The notes: generated by a model not told the origin, from the letters alone. 64,000 bases of DNA from Acetobacter lambici (GCF_011516885.1 NZ_WOTD01000002.1:1-64000); one strand, 5' to 3'. Shown: positions 1 to 7,778, numbered from the stretch's first letter. Numbers and translations: made by a program.

Positions 1-618
1 GCGCCGCATCTGTCTGTCTCCCCAAAAAAACGGGAAAACAGTCAGCACACGCAGACACAAAGTACAACCCTCACGTGCCACTCTCAGGGCTTAACTGACG
101 ACACGCCGTAGCGAGTTTGCAGGAATGTCATGTGAATAGAGGGTATGATTTAAGTAATTATTAAAGAACAGATAAAACGTATGCGTATATATGCGCGCGT
201 ATATGCTCCACTATGCCCATGGTTGGGCAATGGCACCACCTGTTATGCCTGCCGCCTTATGAGGGGGGGGGGGCAGGCTTGAGAGGGCTTGAGGGGGCTG
301 GCGTTCGGGCAACTCGCGGGTCTCTTCCCATCATTTCTGAGGGTGTCATGGTCCTGGTCGTTAACTGGCGCTGAGTAAAGCCCGGACCAGACTTGATATG
401 GCCCCACAATACATCGTGATTATGGGGTGAGGCGTAGAATAAAAATATCATTAAATAATAGAAGGTTTTTTCTTATTAAACGGCAGTTTTTTTGCGCTTC
501 TCATGTCTGGTGCGGGTTTTGGGGAAGTGCGTGTCTGTAATGCGGATACGTATGCTATTGCAAATTAATCTCATTTGCGGAATAAGGTGCCCGAAATATC
601 GTTGTATAGGTTTTGATA
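1..618. other. Long non-coding region upstream of the TonB receptor
   Basis: No convincing gene is visible in these 618 bases. The stretch is more AT-rich than the coding regions to its right. It contains an alternating purine-pyrimidine patch near 180-207 (repeated GCGTATAT-type words), an uninterrupted run of 11 G at 263-273, and a Fur-like inverted repeat at 558-580 listed separately. A 64-codon minus-strand frame at 257-451 exists, but it crosses the G tract, is Pro/Ser-rich and has no recognisable motif, so I do not call it. The end of any gene to the left of the window is not visible. Confidence 0.6.
558..580. promoter_or_regulatory. Putative Fur operator upstream of the TonB-dependent receptor
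   Basis: The arms GCAAAT (560-565) and ATTTGC (573-578) are perfect inverted complements separated by seven bases. The whole 23-base segment reads TTGCAAAT-(N8)-ATTTGCGG and resembles the TGCAAATnAnnnTCATTTGCA form of the Fur box. It lies about 40 bases before the receptor start, where iron-loaded Fur would block transcription. Seen directly: the palindrome and its position. Inferred: Fur binding and iron repression. Confidence 0.55.
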
Positions 619-2889
619 ATGAATCTTCGTGCATTTTGCCTGAGCACTACCCTGACATCCGTCCTGTTGGTGAGCGTGGATGGTCCGGTGGTAGCTGCTG
701 CTGCTGCGACTAATGTGTCTGAGCCGGTCAAGGGGAAAGTCAAACCTTCTGCCGCCTCCAATATGCAGCCAGCGAGTGCCGGGGAGAAAGGCGCGAAGGC
801 AAAGGCAGAAAAGACTCATGATCCCGCATCGGGGCAGCGTGAAGACATTGTTGTCGTTGCGGCTCGCCAAAACCGTATGTACGTCAGCAGTGGGGGTGAT
901 CTGGGTGCGTTGGGGAAGAAGAAAGGCCTTGATGTGCCTTTTAATATCCGTAGCTATAACTCCAGTCTGATCCTGAATCAGCAGTCACAGACGCTGGGTG
1001 ATGTGCTCCTGAATGACCCTACGGTGCGTACCGCCATGGGTTACGGGAATTACGCACAGTTATTCCAGATCCGTGGTTTTACGTTGTACGGGGATGACGT
1101 GGCCATTGACGGCCTGTACGGTGTTACTCCGCGCCAGCTTGTTTCTCCCCAGCTTTATGATTCCGTGCAGGTGCTTAATGGTGCCAGTGCGTTCCTTAAT
1201 GGTGCGGCACCCGGCGGGTCGGCTGTTGGCGGGAATGTCAACCTTATTCCCAAACACGCAGCGGAAACAGATATCACCCGTATCACGGGTGATTACACCA
1301 GTAGCGGGCAGGGCGGTGGCGCGTTTGATATTAGCCGCCGGTTTGGCAAAGACCGTGCTTTTGGCTTTCGTTTCAATGCTGCCGGTATGGATGGTGAAAC
1401 CGCGATCAAGGGTGAGCGGCGTGATGACGTGGCGCTTGGAGGAGCCTTTGACTGGCATGATGATGCGACGCGCATCAATATGAACATGAATTACCAGAAA
1501 CAGCAGGTTTATGGCGGGCGCAGCGCAATCATCGTTTCCAGTCTGGCAGATGGGATGCCGACGCCCAAAGCAACCGCTCCTTCGGCAAACTGGGGCCAGC
1601 GCTGGGCCTATACTGACCTGAGCTATTTGTTTGGCACGCTGAACATTGAACATGATCTTGGTAGCCACATTACTGCATACGGCAAATTTGGTGCCCAGAG
1701 CGGTAACGAAATGGGCAATTACGCTACGACCACGCTCACAAACTCCGCGACCGGCGCCGGGACCGTGGGCGCTATGGCCGATGCATATAATGTCATGAAC
1801 GAAGCCACTCAGGCTGGTATTCGTGCGCATTTTGATACCGGGCCGATCAAACATGAGATCAACGCCGGTGGGTCCGCAATATGGGAAGAAGCAAACGCCG
1901 CCTATTCCATGAGCCTGAGCCCGCAGGCAGGCAATATTTACCACCCCGTGCAGTTCTCGCCGTCGGAAACTTATAGTGGCGGCAGCCTGAGTAATCCGGG
2001 ACGGGTGGCATGGAACAAGCTGTACAGCCTGTTCCTCTCAGATACGATGACCTTCTGGCACGACCGCATCGCACTGACGGGAGGTTTCCGTTATCAGGAT
2101 ATCCTGTCGAACTCCTATGATTATAACACTTCAAGTCTGAATTCGCATTACGATGCTGCGGCGTTTTCGCCGGTCATTGGCCTTGTCATTCATCCGATCA
2201 AACATGCGTCGCTGTATTTCAACCGTATTCAGGGGCTGTCGGCGGGGCAGACGGTGGGTGCCACCTACGTTAATGCCGGGCAGGTGTTCGCCCCCTACCA
2301 GAGCACACAGTACGAGGTGGGGGCTAAGTATGATGTTGGCCGTTTTGCAGCCGGTGTTGCATTTTTCCAGACCTCCATGCCGCAGGGTATGACCGAAGCC
2401 GACGGGACGACCGGACAGGAAATTTATACGCAGGACGGCAAGCAGCGGAACCGGGGCATGGAGTTGACCTTTAATGGTGAGATCCTGCGCGGTCTGCGTT
2501 TTAACGGCGGTTTAACACTGATTGACGCCAAACAGATGCGTACAACAGGTGGCGCATATGACGGAAAAACCGTGATCGGTGTGCCGAATTACACCATCAA
2601 CGGGAACCTTGAATATGATGTGCCTTTTGTAAAGGGCTTGACGTTGGTTGGCCGTGTGATCAGCACCGGTAAGCAGCAGTTCAACAACATGAACACGACG
2701 CACCTGCCCGCATGGTCACGCTTTGATGTGGGCGCACGCTATACCTTCCTTGTGGCGAAAAAGGCGCTAACTGCCCGTTTTGAAGTCGATAACATTGGCA
2801 ATCAGCGGTACTGGGCGTCAGTTTACCAGAGCGATTTGGTCATGGGAGATCCGGAAACTTTCAAATTCTCCGTTAGCGCCGATCTTTGA
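619..2889 (+). CDS. TonB-dependent siderophore receptor
   Basis: This is an outer-membrane ligand-gated channel that imports ferric siderophores using TonB-ExbBD energy. The protein has 756 residues. A signal peptide ends near the Ala-rich stretch around residues 25-32, followed by a low-complexity Lys/Ala linker. A plug domain covers roughly residues 95-225, with the typical motifs FQIRGF, DGLYG and GGxVNLIPK. A beta-barrel runs to the C-terminus. The size and plug resemble FhuA/FcuA hydroxamate receptors; the ligand is inferred only. The protein ends in Leu rather than the usual aromatic residue. I chose ATG 619; an in-frame TTG at 613 is possible. It stands alone, with no FecI/FecR pair, behind a Fur-like box and before a strong terminator. 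Confidence 0.9.
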   Translation: MNLRAFCLSTTLTSVLLVSVDGPVVAAAAATNVSEPVKGKVKPSAASNMQPASAGEKGAKAKAEKTHDPASGQREDIVVVAARQNRMYVSSGGDLGALGKKKGLDVPFNIRSYNSSLILNQQSQTLGDVLLNDPTVRTAMGYGNYAQLFQIRGFTLYGDDVAIDGLYGVTPRQLVSPQLYDSVQVLNGASAFLNGAAPGGSAVGGNVNLIPKHAAETDITRITGDYTSSGQGGGAFDISRRFGKDRAFGFRFNAAGMDGETAIKGERRDDVALGGAFDWHDDATRINMNMNYQKQQVYGGRSAIIVSSLADGMPTPKATAPSANWGQRWAYTDLSYLFGTLNIEHDLGSHITAYGKFGAQSGNEMGNYATTTLTNSATGAGTVGAMADAYNVMNEATQAGIRAHFDTGPIKHEINAGGSAIWEEANAAYSMSLSPQAGNIYHPVQFSPSETYSGGSLSNPGRVAWNKLYSLFLSDTMTFWHDRIALTGGFRYQDILSNSYDYNTSSLNSHYDAAAFSPVIGLVIHPIKHASLYFNRIQGLSAGQTVGATYVNAGQVFAPYQSTQYEVGAKYDVGRFAAGVAFFQTSMPQGMTEADGTTGQEIYTQDGKQRNRGMELTFNGEILRGLRFNGGLTLIDAKQMRTTGGAYDGKTVIGVPNYTINGNLEYDVPFVKGLTLVGRVISTGKQQFNNMNTTHLPAWSRFDVGARYTFLVAKKALTARFEVDNIGNQRYWASVYQSDLVMGDPETFKFSVSADL

Positions 2890-3212
2890 GCCTGCGCATA
2901 ATCTTGCCTGAATCCAGTTGCGTGGGAGGAGTGCTGCCGTCTGGGAGATAGTCAGGAGCGGCGCAACGCGCAGGCCAGCATAAGTTACATCTGGTCAGCT
3001 CCGGGCTGATGGCCGGAACTTAAAAAACCACCAGAATGCTGGTGGTTTTTTTGTAGCCTCATGGCAAGGGGCGCGGAGGGCATGCTGGTGGAACCTCAGG
3101 CTGGTGTGTGGAGTTTAATGCCATGCTCAGGTGCCATAATGGTGCCGCAAAGGTAACCAAAATTCAGGCGCCAGAACCGCGCGTGGTTCTGGCGCAAAAG
3201 GAATACATTCAG
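2890..3212. other. Intergenic region between the receptor and the RcnB-family gene
   Basis: These roughly 320 bases hold the receptor's terminator at 3022-3052 and probably the promoter of the next gene. An open frame extends upstream of the RcnB-family start to about 3108, but its translation there has no signal-peptide character, so I treat it as leader. Nothing else is recognised. Confidence 0.6.
3022..3052 (+). terminator. Rho-independent terminator after the TonB receptor
   Basis: A-run, stem CCACCAG (3028-3034), loop AATG, stem CTGGTGG (3039-3045), then a run of seven T. The flanking A and T runs extend the stem. The structure is symmetric enough to work in both directions, but only the plus strand has a gene immediately upstream. 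Confidence 0.9.
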
Positions 3213-3668
3213 GTGAACACAAAGCTCCTTCTTGCCGTTATGATGAACGGTTTTTTACTGGTGGGGTCTGCAGCCAATGCGCAGGGCATGGGGCCGGGTG
3301 GTCCTGGCGGTGGTCCCGGTGGCGGGCAAGGGGGGCAGGGGCCGCGTGGCAACGCGGGCATGCACAAGTCGCCTCCGCCCGCGCAGGGTGGGCCGGGCCG
3401 TAATGGTGGTCGCAATGGCCCCGGTGGACCGGGCTTTGACGCTGATCATTATGACATGAACCGCCACTGGCAGCGTGGCGAACGATATGACGGCCCATCA
3501 AACAGCCGCTGGTATGTTGATGACTGGCGCAGTCACCGTGGGCTGTATGCCCCCCCGCAGGGCTACCGCTGGATGCAGTATGGCAACCAGTTCCTGCTGA
3601 CCAGTATTGCTAGCGGAGTGATTGCTGGTGTGGTCAGTGGCGTTATCTCCTCCGGCATGGCGCGCTGA
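3213..3668 (+). CDS. RcnB-family periplasmic protein with Gly/Pro-rich N-terminus
   Basis: This is a secreted protein of 151 residues from a GTG start. The start was chosen because the residues that follow form a signal peptide (Lys, then a hydrophobic run, ending near ANAQ) and AAAAGGAA lies about 10 bases upstream. The mature N-terminus is low-complexity GPGG-type sequence of about 45 residues. It is followed by an RcnB-like domain with the pattern W..GERYDG, WYVDDWRSHRGLYAPPQGY, RWMQYGNQFLL and a hydrophobic C-terminal segment. E. coli RcnB is a periplasmic protein needed for Ni/Co homeostasis together with the RcnA exporter. No rcnA is nearby; the neighbour is the Mn exporter gene mntP. 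The metal specificity is unknown. Confidence 0.75.
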   Translation: MNTKLLLAVMMNGFLLVGSAANAQGMGPGGPGGGPGGGQGGQGPRGNAGMHKSPPPAQGGPGRNGGRNGPGGPGFDADHYDMNRHWQRGERYDGPSNSRWYVDDWRSHRGLYAPPQGYRWMQYGNQFLLTSIASGVIAGVVSGVISSGMAR

Positions 3669-3678
3669 ACTTTGGCCC

Positions 3679-3707
3679 GTTCTGGAGGCAGCTCAAGCCT
3701 CCAGAAC
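3679..3707 (+). terminator. Hairpin after the RcnB-family gene (possible terminator)
   Basis: A perfect 11-base-pair inverted repeat, GTTCTGGAGGC / GCCTCCAGAAC, with a 7-base loop lies 10 bases after the stop codon. There is no T run after it, so it may stabilise the 3' end or act as a weak terminator. Confidence 0.5.
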
Positions 3708-3820
3708 GCTGGGGCTTCCGTGTTATCCACAGATTCTGAGGATGCTTGCGTGGGTAAGCCTGTGGATGAAAAGCGGATAAACAAAGGGTTGCAATCTTGT
3801 TCCGTGCTTGGTAGGCATCG

Positions 3821-3945
3821 CTCCGTCCTTGGGGAGTAGTTACCCTCAGTTTTGAGGGGCCTTCATCAACACACTTGGCCTTTGGGCCATGGTGGAGGCA
3901 GCGTTTTTTGCATAAAAAACGCCAGGCAAGACCAACGGCAGTGGA
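3821..3945 (+). ncRNA. yybP-ykoY manganese riboswitch upstream of mntP
   Basis: The two conserved signatures of the yybP-ykoY Mn2+ aptamer are present in the right order and spacing. GGGGAGTAG is at 3831-3839 on the 5' side and GCAAGACC is at 3926-3933 on the 3' side. The outer strands CCGT (3823-3826) and ACGG (3934-3937) can pair to close P1. The internal region contains variable hairpins, including a perfect GCGTTTTTT / AAAAAACGC arm pair at 3901-3922. The aptamer sits about 65 bases before mntP, the gene class this riboswitch typically controls; Mn2+ binding turns expression on. Seen: motifs and context. Established: the riboswitch class senses Mn2+. Not determined: whether control here is by termination or by translation. 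Confidence 0.85.
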
Positions 3946-4010
3946 TACCCCAAATGCGGCCGGGGGACTTCCATCTGCTGTTTGTGTTTCTTGCGGCCCT
4001 TGGAATTCTC

Positions 4011-4597
4011 ATGACCGGTTTTTTCACGCTGGGTATTCTGGGTCTCAGCCTGTCGGTGGACGCGTTTGCCGCGGCTGTTGGCAAAGGTGCAACCGAGCAA
4101 CATGCCCGTCTGAATGATGCCGTGCGCATTGGCGCTGTCTTTGGTTTTTTTGAAGCCATAACCCCCGTTATCGGCTGGGTTCTGGGGTTGGCTCTCAGCA
4201 CATGGATTGCAGCGGTAGACCACTGGATTGCTTTTGGTCTGCTGCTGGCCATTGGCGGCAACATGATCCGCCTTGCCCTAAAAAATGATGACCAGCCCCC
4301 CCCGAGCAGGCTGCGGTGGAACCCCGTCAGGGGCGTGGCGTGCTGGGTCTGGTCACAACAGCATTGGCTACCAGCATAGATGCAACGGCTGTTGGGGTTA
4401 GCCTTGGTGTTATGCGTGTGAACATTCTGGCTGCCTGTCTGGTTATTGGCGGTATTACCACTGTTGTGGCCACGCTGGGGGTCATTATCGGGCGGCATGC
4501 CAGTGTGTGGATTGGTCGTTACGCGGAAATTCTGGGCGGTGTCGCGTTGATCGGCATTGGCTGCTTCATTCTTTACACACATCTGAGCGCACCATAA
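4011..4597 (+). pseudogene. mntP: Manganese efflux pump MntP, interrupted by a frameshift at a C8 tract
   Basis: MntP is an inner-membrane Mn2+ exporter of about 188 residues with two homologous halves. The first half (from ATG 4011) has SVDAFAAAVGKGAT, with the conserved Asp at residue 17, and ends at a run of eight C (4296-4303). The second half, with SIDATAVGVSL and AEILGGVALIGIGC, continues in another frame to the stop at 4597. Adding one C (or removing two) restores one continuous reading frame of normal length. As read, translation would run into unrelated codons and stop at 4379 after about 122 residues. This may be a true disruption, a slippage-prone phase-variable tract, or a homopolymer sequencing error. 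All other conserved features look intact, which favours recent or reversible loss. A Mn riboswitch precedes it. Confidence 0.85.
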
Positions 4598-4609
4598 CTG
4601 TTGGTGTCG

Positions 4610-4633
4610 GGGTGGAGCATGCTCCACCCTTTT
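4610..4633 (+). terminator. Rho-independent terminator after mntP
   Basis: The perfect palindrome GGGTGGAGCATGCTCCACCC at 4610-4629 is followed by TTTT. It lies 12 bases after the mntP stop codon. Confidence 0.85.
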
Positions 4634-4689
4634 GCATGGAATATCGACCAGAATGGGCGGCCTAGCCGCTTTAGTTTTAAGCTAGAATT

Positions 4690-4707
4690 GTTATGTTATA
4701 CCATAAC
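4690..4707. promoter_or_regulatory. Putative Zur operator upstream of the COG0523 GTPase
   Basis: GTTATGTTATACCATAAC is an 18-base near-perfect palindrome (16 of 18 positions symmetric). It carries the TATGTTATA core typical of proteobacterial Zur boxes and ends 43 bases before the start of a zinc-type G3E GTPase gene. Zur binding and zinc-dependent repression are inferred from the motif plus the target type. Confidence 0.6.
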
Positions 4708-4750
4708 GTATATAGCGGAGGGAGTGTTGTCGCAACAGTAAGGCTCTCCC

Positions 4751-5968
4751 ATGCCCAGCAGATTACCCGTTACCGTTCTGTCCGGTTTTCTTGGTGCCGG
4801 AAAAACAACGCTGCTCAACCATATTCTCAATAACCGCACAGGCCGCAAGGTGGCGGTCATTGTGAATGATATGAGCGACGTGAACATAGACGCGGATCTT
4901 GTGCGCGATGGAAGTGACCTGTCCCGCACGGACGAAAAACTGGTGGAAATGAGCAATGGCTGCATCTGCTGCACCTTGCGTGATGATCTGTTGCAGGAGG
5001 TGCGCAGGCTGGCCCAGACCGGGAAGTTTGATTACCTTCTTATAGAATCAACAGGTATTGCAGAACCGCTCCCTATTGCCGCAACTTTTGAGTTCAGGGA
5101 TGAGGACGGCGCCAGCCTTGCGGACATCGCGCGGCTGGATACCATGGTGACCGTGGTGGACGCGGTCAATCTGCTCCACGATTACAGCTCAACCGATTTT
5201 CTCAAGGATCGGGGGGAAATCGCGGGGGATGAGGACGACCGCGCACTGGTCTCCCTACTGGTGGAACAGATCGAATTTGCAGATGTTGTGGTGCTGAATA
5301 AGGTTTCCAGCGCCACGGCGGAGCAGCGTACGGCGGCCCGCCAGATTATTATGAGCCTGAACCCCGATGCAGATATTGTGGAAACAGACAACGCCGTGGT
5401 GCCCCGTGGCAGGGTGCTCAACACCCACCGCTTCGATTATGAAAAAGCACATAAAAACCCCTTATGGTACAAAGAGCTTTATGGGTTTGCAGATCATGTT
5501 CCCGAAACAGAGGAATATGGCATCCGTAGTTTTGTTTTTCGGGCGAGGAGACCTTTTGTTCCTGAAAAATTCAAGGATTTTATAGATCACGCATGGTCCG
5601 GCGTTGTGCGCAGTAAAGGGTATTTCTGGCTGGCTACCCGGCCTATGTGGGTGGGGGAACTCGGGCAGGCGGGCGCTCTGGTGCGCACGGAAGCCGCCGG
5701 GCATTGGTGGGTTACAATACCCCCTGAACATTGGCCGGAAGATACGCAATGGCAGGACACACTGGTCTCCAGATGGGATCGTGTCTATGGGGATCGCAGG
5801 CAGGAAATGGTGTTCATTGGCACTGCTGATATGGACGAGGCTGCCATTCGCGCAGCCCTGAACGCATGCCTTGTGCCGGATACTGAGAAAACCCTTTTTG
5901 ATGCAAGTGAGTTTGCCAATCTTCCAGACCCGTTCCCCGCATGGCAGATGGAGCCCGCGGCACAATGA
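4751..5968 (+). CDS. CobW/COG0523-family zinc metallochaperone GTPase
   Basis: This 405-residue G3E-family P-loop GTPase probably delivers zinc to client proteins when zinc is scarce. Visible motifs are the Walker [10 protein letters not shown] (residues 12-20), the metal-binding CxCC (C71-I-C-C74), the ESTGIAEP switch near residue 99, an NKV guanine-specificity motif near residue 178, and a C-terminal CobW_C domain from about residue 265. Length and architecture match the COG0523 subgroup regulated by Zur rather than cobalamin CobW, and no cobalamin genes are nearby. A Zur-like palindrome sits in its promoter region. The stop codon overlaps the start of the next small gene (ATGA), implying coupled translation. 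Confidence 0.88.
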   Translation: MPSRLPVTVLSGFLGAGKTTLLNHILNNRTGRKVAVIVNDMSDVNIDADLVRDGSDLSRTDEKLVEMSNGCICCTLRDDLLQEVRRLAQTGKFDYLLIESTGIAEPLPIAATFEFRDEDGASLADIARLDTMVTVVDAVNLLHDYSSTDFLKDRGEIAGDEDDRALVSLLVEQIEFADVVVLNKVSSATAEQRTAARQIIMSLNPDADIVETDNAVVPRGRVLNTHRFDYEKAHKNPLWYKELYGFADHVPETEEYGIRSFVFRARRPFVPEKFKDFIDHAWSGVVRSKGYFWLATRPMWVGELGQAGALVRTEAAGHWWVTIPPEHWPEDTQWQDTLVSRWDRVYGDRRQEMVFIGTADMDEAAIRAALNACLVPDTEKTLFDASEFANLPDPFPAWQMEPAAQ

Positions 5969-6300
5969 CCGGGGCTGGCACCCGCACCAACGAGCGCACA
6001 CTCCGCCATGAAGTCTGGCGCAGATATGATGGAAATGACTGGCAGGCGTTTGATGCCCTGCCCCCCAGTATACGGCAGCGCGTTAGCCAGCATAGTTACG
6101 ATGCATGGTCGGTTAATGTGCTTATGCTCTGGCGGCATTACAAACGGAGCTATGGCCCGACCGTGCGGGCGGAAAAAGCGCTGATCCGGTATCTGGACTA
6201 TTGTGAGCGGTTGGAGCGCGATGTGTTCGCCACACGTTATGGGGAGCAGTATGGTATGCCGCTCCCCCATATGGCAGCGGGTGTTAGCGTGCAAAGGTAA
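5965..6300 (+). CDS. Small basic protein of unknown function coupled to the zinc GTPase (DUF6525-like?)
   Basis: The predicted protein has 111 residues from the ATG that overlaps the preceding TGA. It is soluble, has no signal peptide, and is rich in Arg, Trp and Tyr. The central pattern [18 protein letters not shown] followed by a Tyr/Trp-rich helix resembles my memory of DUF6525 proteins (RRR..., M..(Y/F)D.LP...R..L), but this is a weak recognition. The position suggests co-expression with the Zur-type GTPase, so it could be a client or partner in zinc-limited cells. There are no Cys/His clusters to indicate metal binding. Confidence 0.6.
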   Translation: MTGAGTRTNERTLRHEVWRRYDGNDWQAFDALPPSIRQRVSQHSYDAWSVNVLMLWRHYKRSYGPTVRAEKALIRYLDYCERLERDVFATRYGEQYGMPLPHMAAGVSVQR

Positions 6301-6395
6301 AGGCGCTTGTGCTCAGGCGAGTGCACTATTGCCTTTGTATCGCACTGCGATTAGGATAGAACAAAAATAGAACGTATTGCATGTGTGAGGTTGTT

Positions 6396-6647
6396 ATGGC
6401 GGTAGCGGAGCGGATCGTGTTTCAGCCATTTGTGCGGCAGGGAGCCACGTTACGGGCAGGTGCGCCTATTGTATGCCCCAATGTGGAGGATGCGCGCAGG
6501 CGGGTGGAAAAAATTCGTGCTGGTATCCTGCACGTTGCCGGTGCCGTTGTTGTGCGCATGGAAGTGGATGAAGACATAGGCGATTATGGTGAGCCGGAAT
6601 ATCTGGAGCGGATTGGCGAGACCCCCGGCGGGGATGATGAGGACTAA
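6396..6647 (+). CDS. Hypothetical small acidic protein
   Basis: 83 residues, not recognised. ATG 6396 is preferred over 6381 because GAGG lies five bases upstream of it. The N-terminal two thirds look folded (alternating hydrophobic residues, with an R-R-R-V-E-K-I helix near residue 35), and the C-terminus is a strongly acidic tail ending in GGDDED. There is no signal peptide and no transmembrane segment. It stands alone, about 95 bases after the preceding gene and 180 bases before gpt. Confidence 0.6.
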   Translation: MAVAERIVFQPFVRQGATLRAGAPIVCPNVEDARRRVEKIRAGILHVAGAVVVRMEVDEDIGDYGEPEYLERIGETPGGDDED

Positions 6648-6829
6648 AACCCATCTGCGTCGCCTGCATGTTGTTGCTCGTATGCCTGCAAACCACAGAG
6701 CTGTGACAAAGGGGTGATTGCGGGTACGCAACACTCTGTAGGAACTGGCGCATCTTCCTGCTAAAGAGGGCGCATAAAGGCAAGGGGGTAAGGCCCGGCC
6801 TGCTGCTTGATTATATAAGGATGGTGTTT

Positions 6830-7315
6830 ATGGCTGTGCATTATGCCACGGTGACATGGGAGCAACTGCATCGGGATGCCCGGGCACTGGCTGCGGCCCT
6901 TGTGCCCAAAATGCCTTTTAAAGGTATTGTCGCCGTCACCCGTGGTGGGTTGATCCCCGCAGCTATTGCGGCAAGGGAGCTGGGTTGCCGGTTGATCGAG
7001 ACCATTTCCGTCGTAACCTACGATGAAGAGGAAATGGGACAGCCCCAGATTATCAAGGCTCCCGAAGCGGCAGGTGATGGGGAAGGGTTCCTGATCATTG
7101 ATGATCTGGTCGATTCCGGTGTTACGGCCCGGTTTGTGCGCGAATGTCTGCCCAAAGCCTATTTTGCCTGCCTGTATGCCAAGCCTGCGGGTAAGGCTTT
7201 GACGGACCTGTTTATTACGGAAGTCCCGCAGGATACGTGGGTTCTTTTTCCGTGGGATACGGCTCCGTTGTTTGTGCCGCCACTCGTCAGCAACAAAAAA
7301 GAGTGTGCGGAGTAA
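6830..7315 (+). CDS. gpt: Xanthine phosphoribosyltransferase
   Basis: This enzyme salvages xanthine and guanine to XMP and GMP using PRPP in the cytoplasm. It has 161 residues, close to the 152 of E. coli Gpt. The PRPP-binding loop FLIIDDLVDSGVTARF (about residues 85-100) is intact. Upstream, the VTRGGLIPAA segment matches the family. ATG 6830 is preferred because AAGG at 6817-6820 is nine bases away, whereas it directly abuts the alternative ATG at 6821. The gene precedes tRNA-Pro by about 60 bases. Confidence 0.9.
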   Translation: MAVHYATVTWEQLHRDARALAAALVPKMPFKGIVAVTRGGLIPAAIAARELGCRLIETISVVTYDEEEMGQPQIIKAPEAAGDGEGFLIIDDLVDSGVTARFVRECLPKAYFACLYAKPAGKALTDLFITEVPQDTWVLFPWDTAPLFVPPLVSNKKECAE

Positions 7316-7373
7316 TTTTTTTAGCGCGGCAGGGTTGCCAGTTTATAATTAGGCGCCTAGTTTCCCGCTTGTT

Positions 7374-7450
7374 CGGGGCGTGGCGCAGCCTGGTAGCGCG
7401 CGTGTTTTGGGTACACGAGGCCCCCGGTTCGAGTCCGGGCGCCCCGACCA
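7374..7450 (+). tRNA. tRNA-Pro (anticodon TGG)
   Basis: A complete 77-base cloverleaf. The acceptor CGGGGCG pairs with CGCCCCG, the D arm is GCGC...GCGC, the anticodon stem is CGTGT/ACACG with loop TTTGGGT (anticodon TGG), the T arm contains GGTTCGAGTCC, and ACCA is encoded at the 3' end. It lies between gpt and the complex I accessory gene. Confidence 0.96.
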
Positions 7451-7472
7451 TAAATAAAGCGGGAGGCACACC

Positions 7473-7778
7473 ATGCCAGCGCGTATTTATCAGCAGTCCA
7501 AGCCAGCCGGTCAGTCCGGTCTGGTCGGCACCCGCCAGTGGGTGTTTGAGTACGGGCAAGGTGCCCCACGTAGGCAGGACGCTCTTATGGGGTGGACTGG
7601 TAGCGTGGATACCCGGTCCCAGCTCCGCCTTCTGTTCGACACATGCGAAGCAGCCGAGGCCTATGCACAGCGTGAGCAGATTGCTTACGAGGTGGAACAG
7701 CCCATTCAGCGGCATCGTCGTCCCAAGGTTTATGCCGATAATTTTGGCTATAAACGGATCCAGAACTGGACGCATTGA
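7473..7778 (+). CDS. NDUFS4-like ETC complex I accessory subunit (NDUFA4 Pfam family)
   Basis: A 101-residue homologue of the mitochondrial complex I subunit NDUFS4 (Pfam ETC_C1_NDUFA4). Diagnostic stretches are the N-terminal ARIYQ and the C-terminal block YADNFGYKR. The central GWTGSVDTRSQLRLLF segment matches the family's WMGWTSS..T..Q..L pattern. In alphaproteobacteria that have NADH dehydrogenase I, the protein is a peripheral-arm accessory subunit and is often encoded beside a tRNA, as here. No nuo genes are in the window. GGGAGG upstream provides a ribosome binding site. Confidence 0.85.
   Translation: MPARIYQQSKPAGQSGLVGTRQWVFEYGQGAPRRQDALMGWTGSVDTRSQLRLLFDTCEAAEAYAQREQIAYEVEQPIQRHRRPKVYADNFGYKRIQNWTH

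Noticed and set aside
257-451. A 64-codon minus-strand frame upstream of the TonB receptor
   Set aside because: It crosses the G11 tract and its product is Pro/Ser-rich at the C-terminal end, with no motif or ribosome binding site.
3852-4010. Upstream extension of the mntP reading frame
   Set aside because: The extension overlaps the Mn riboswitch; MntP homology begins at ATG 4011, which places the first conserved Asp at residue 17, next to the E. coli position 16.
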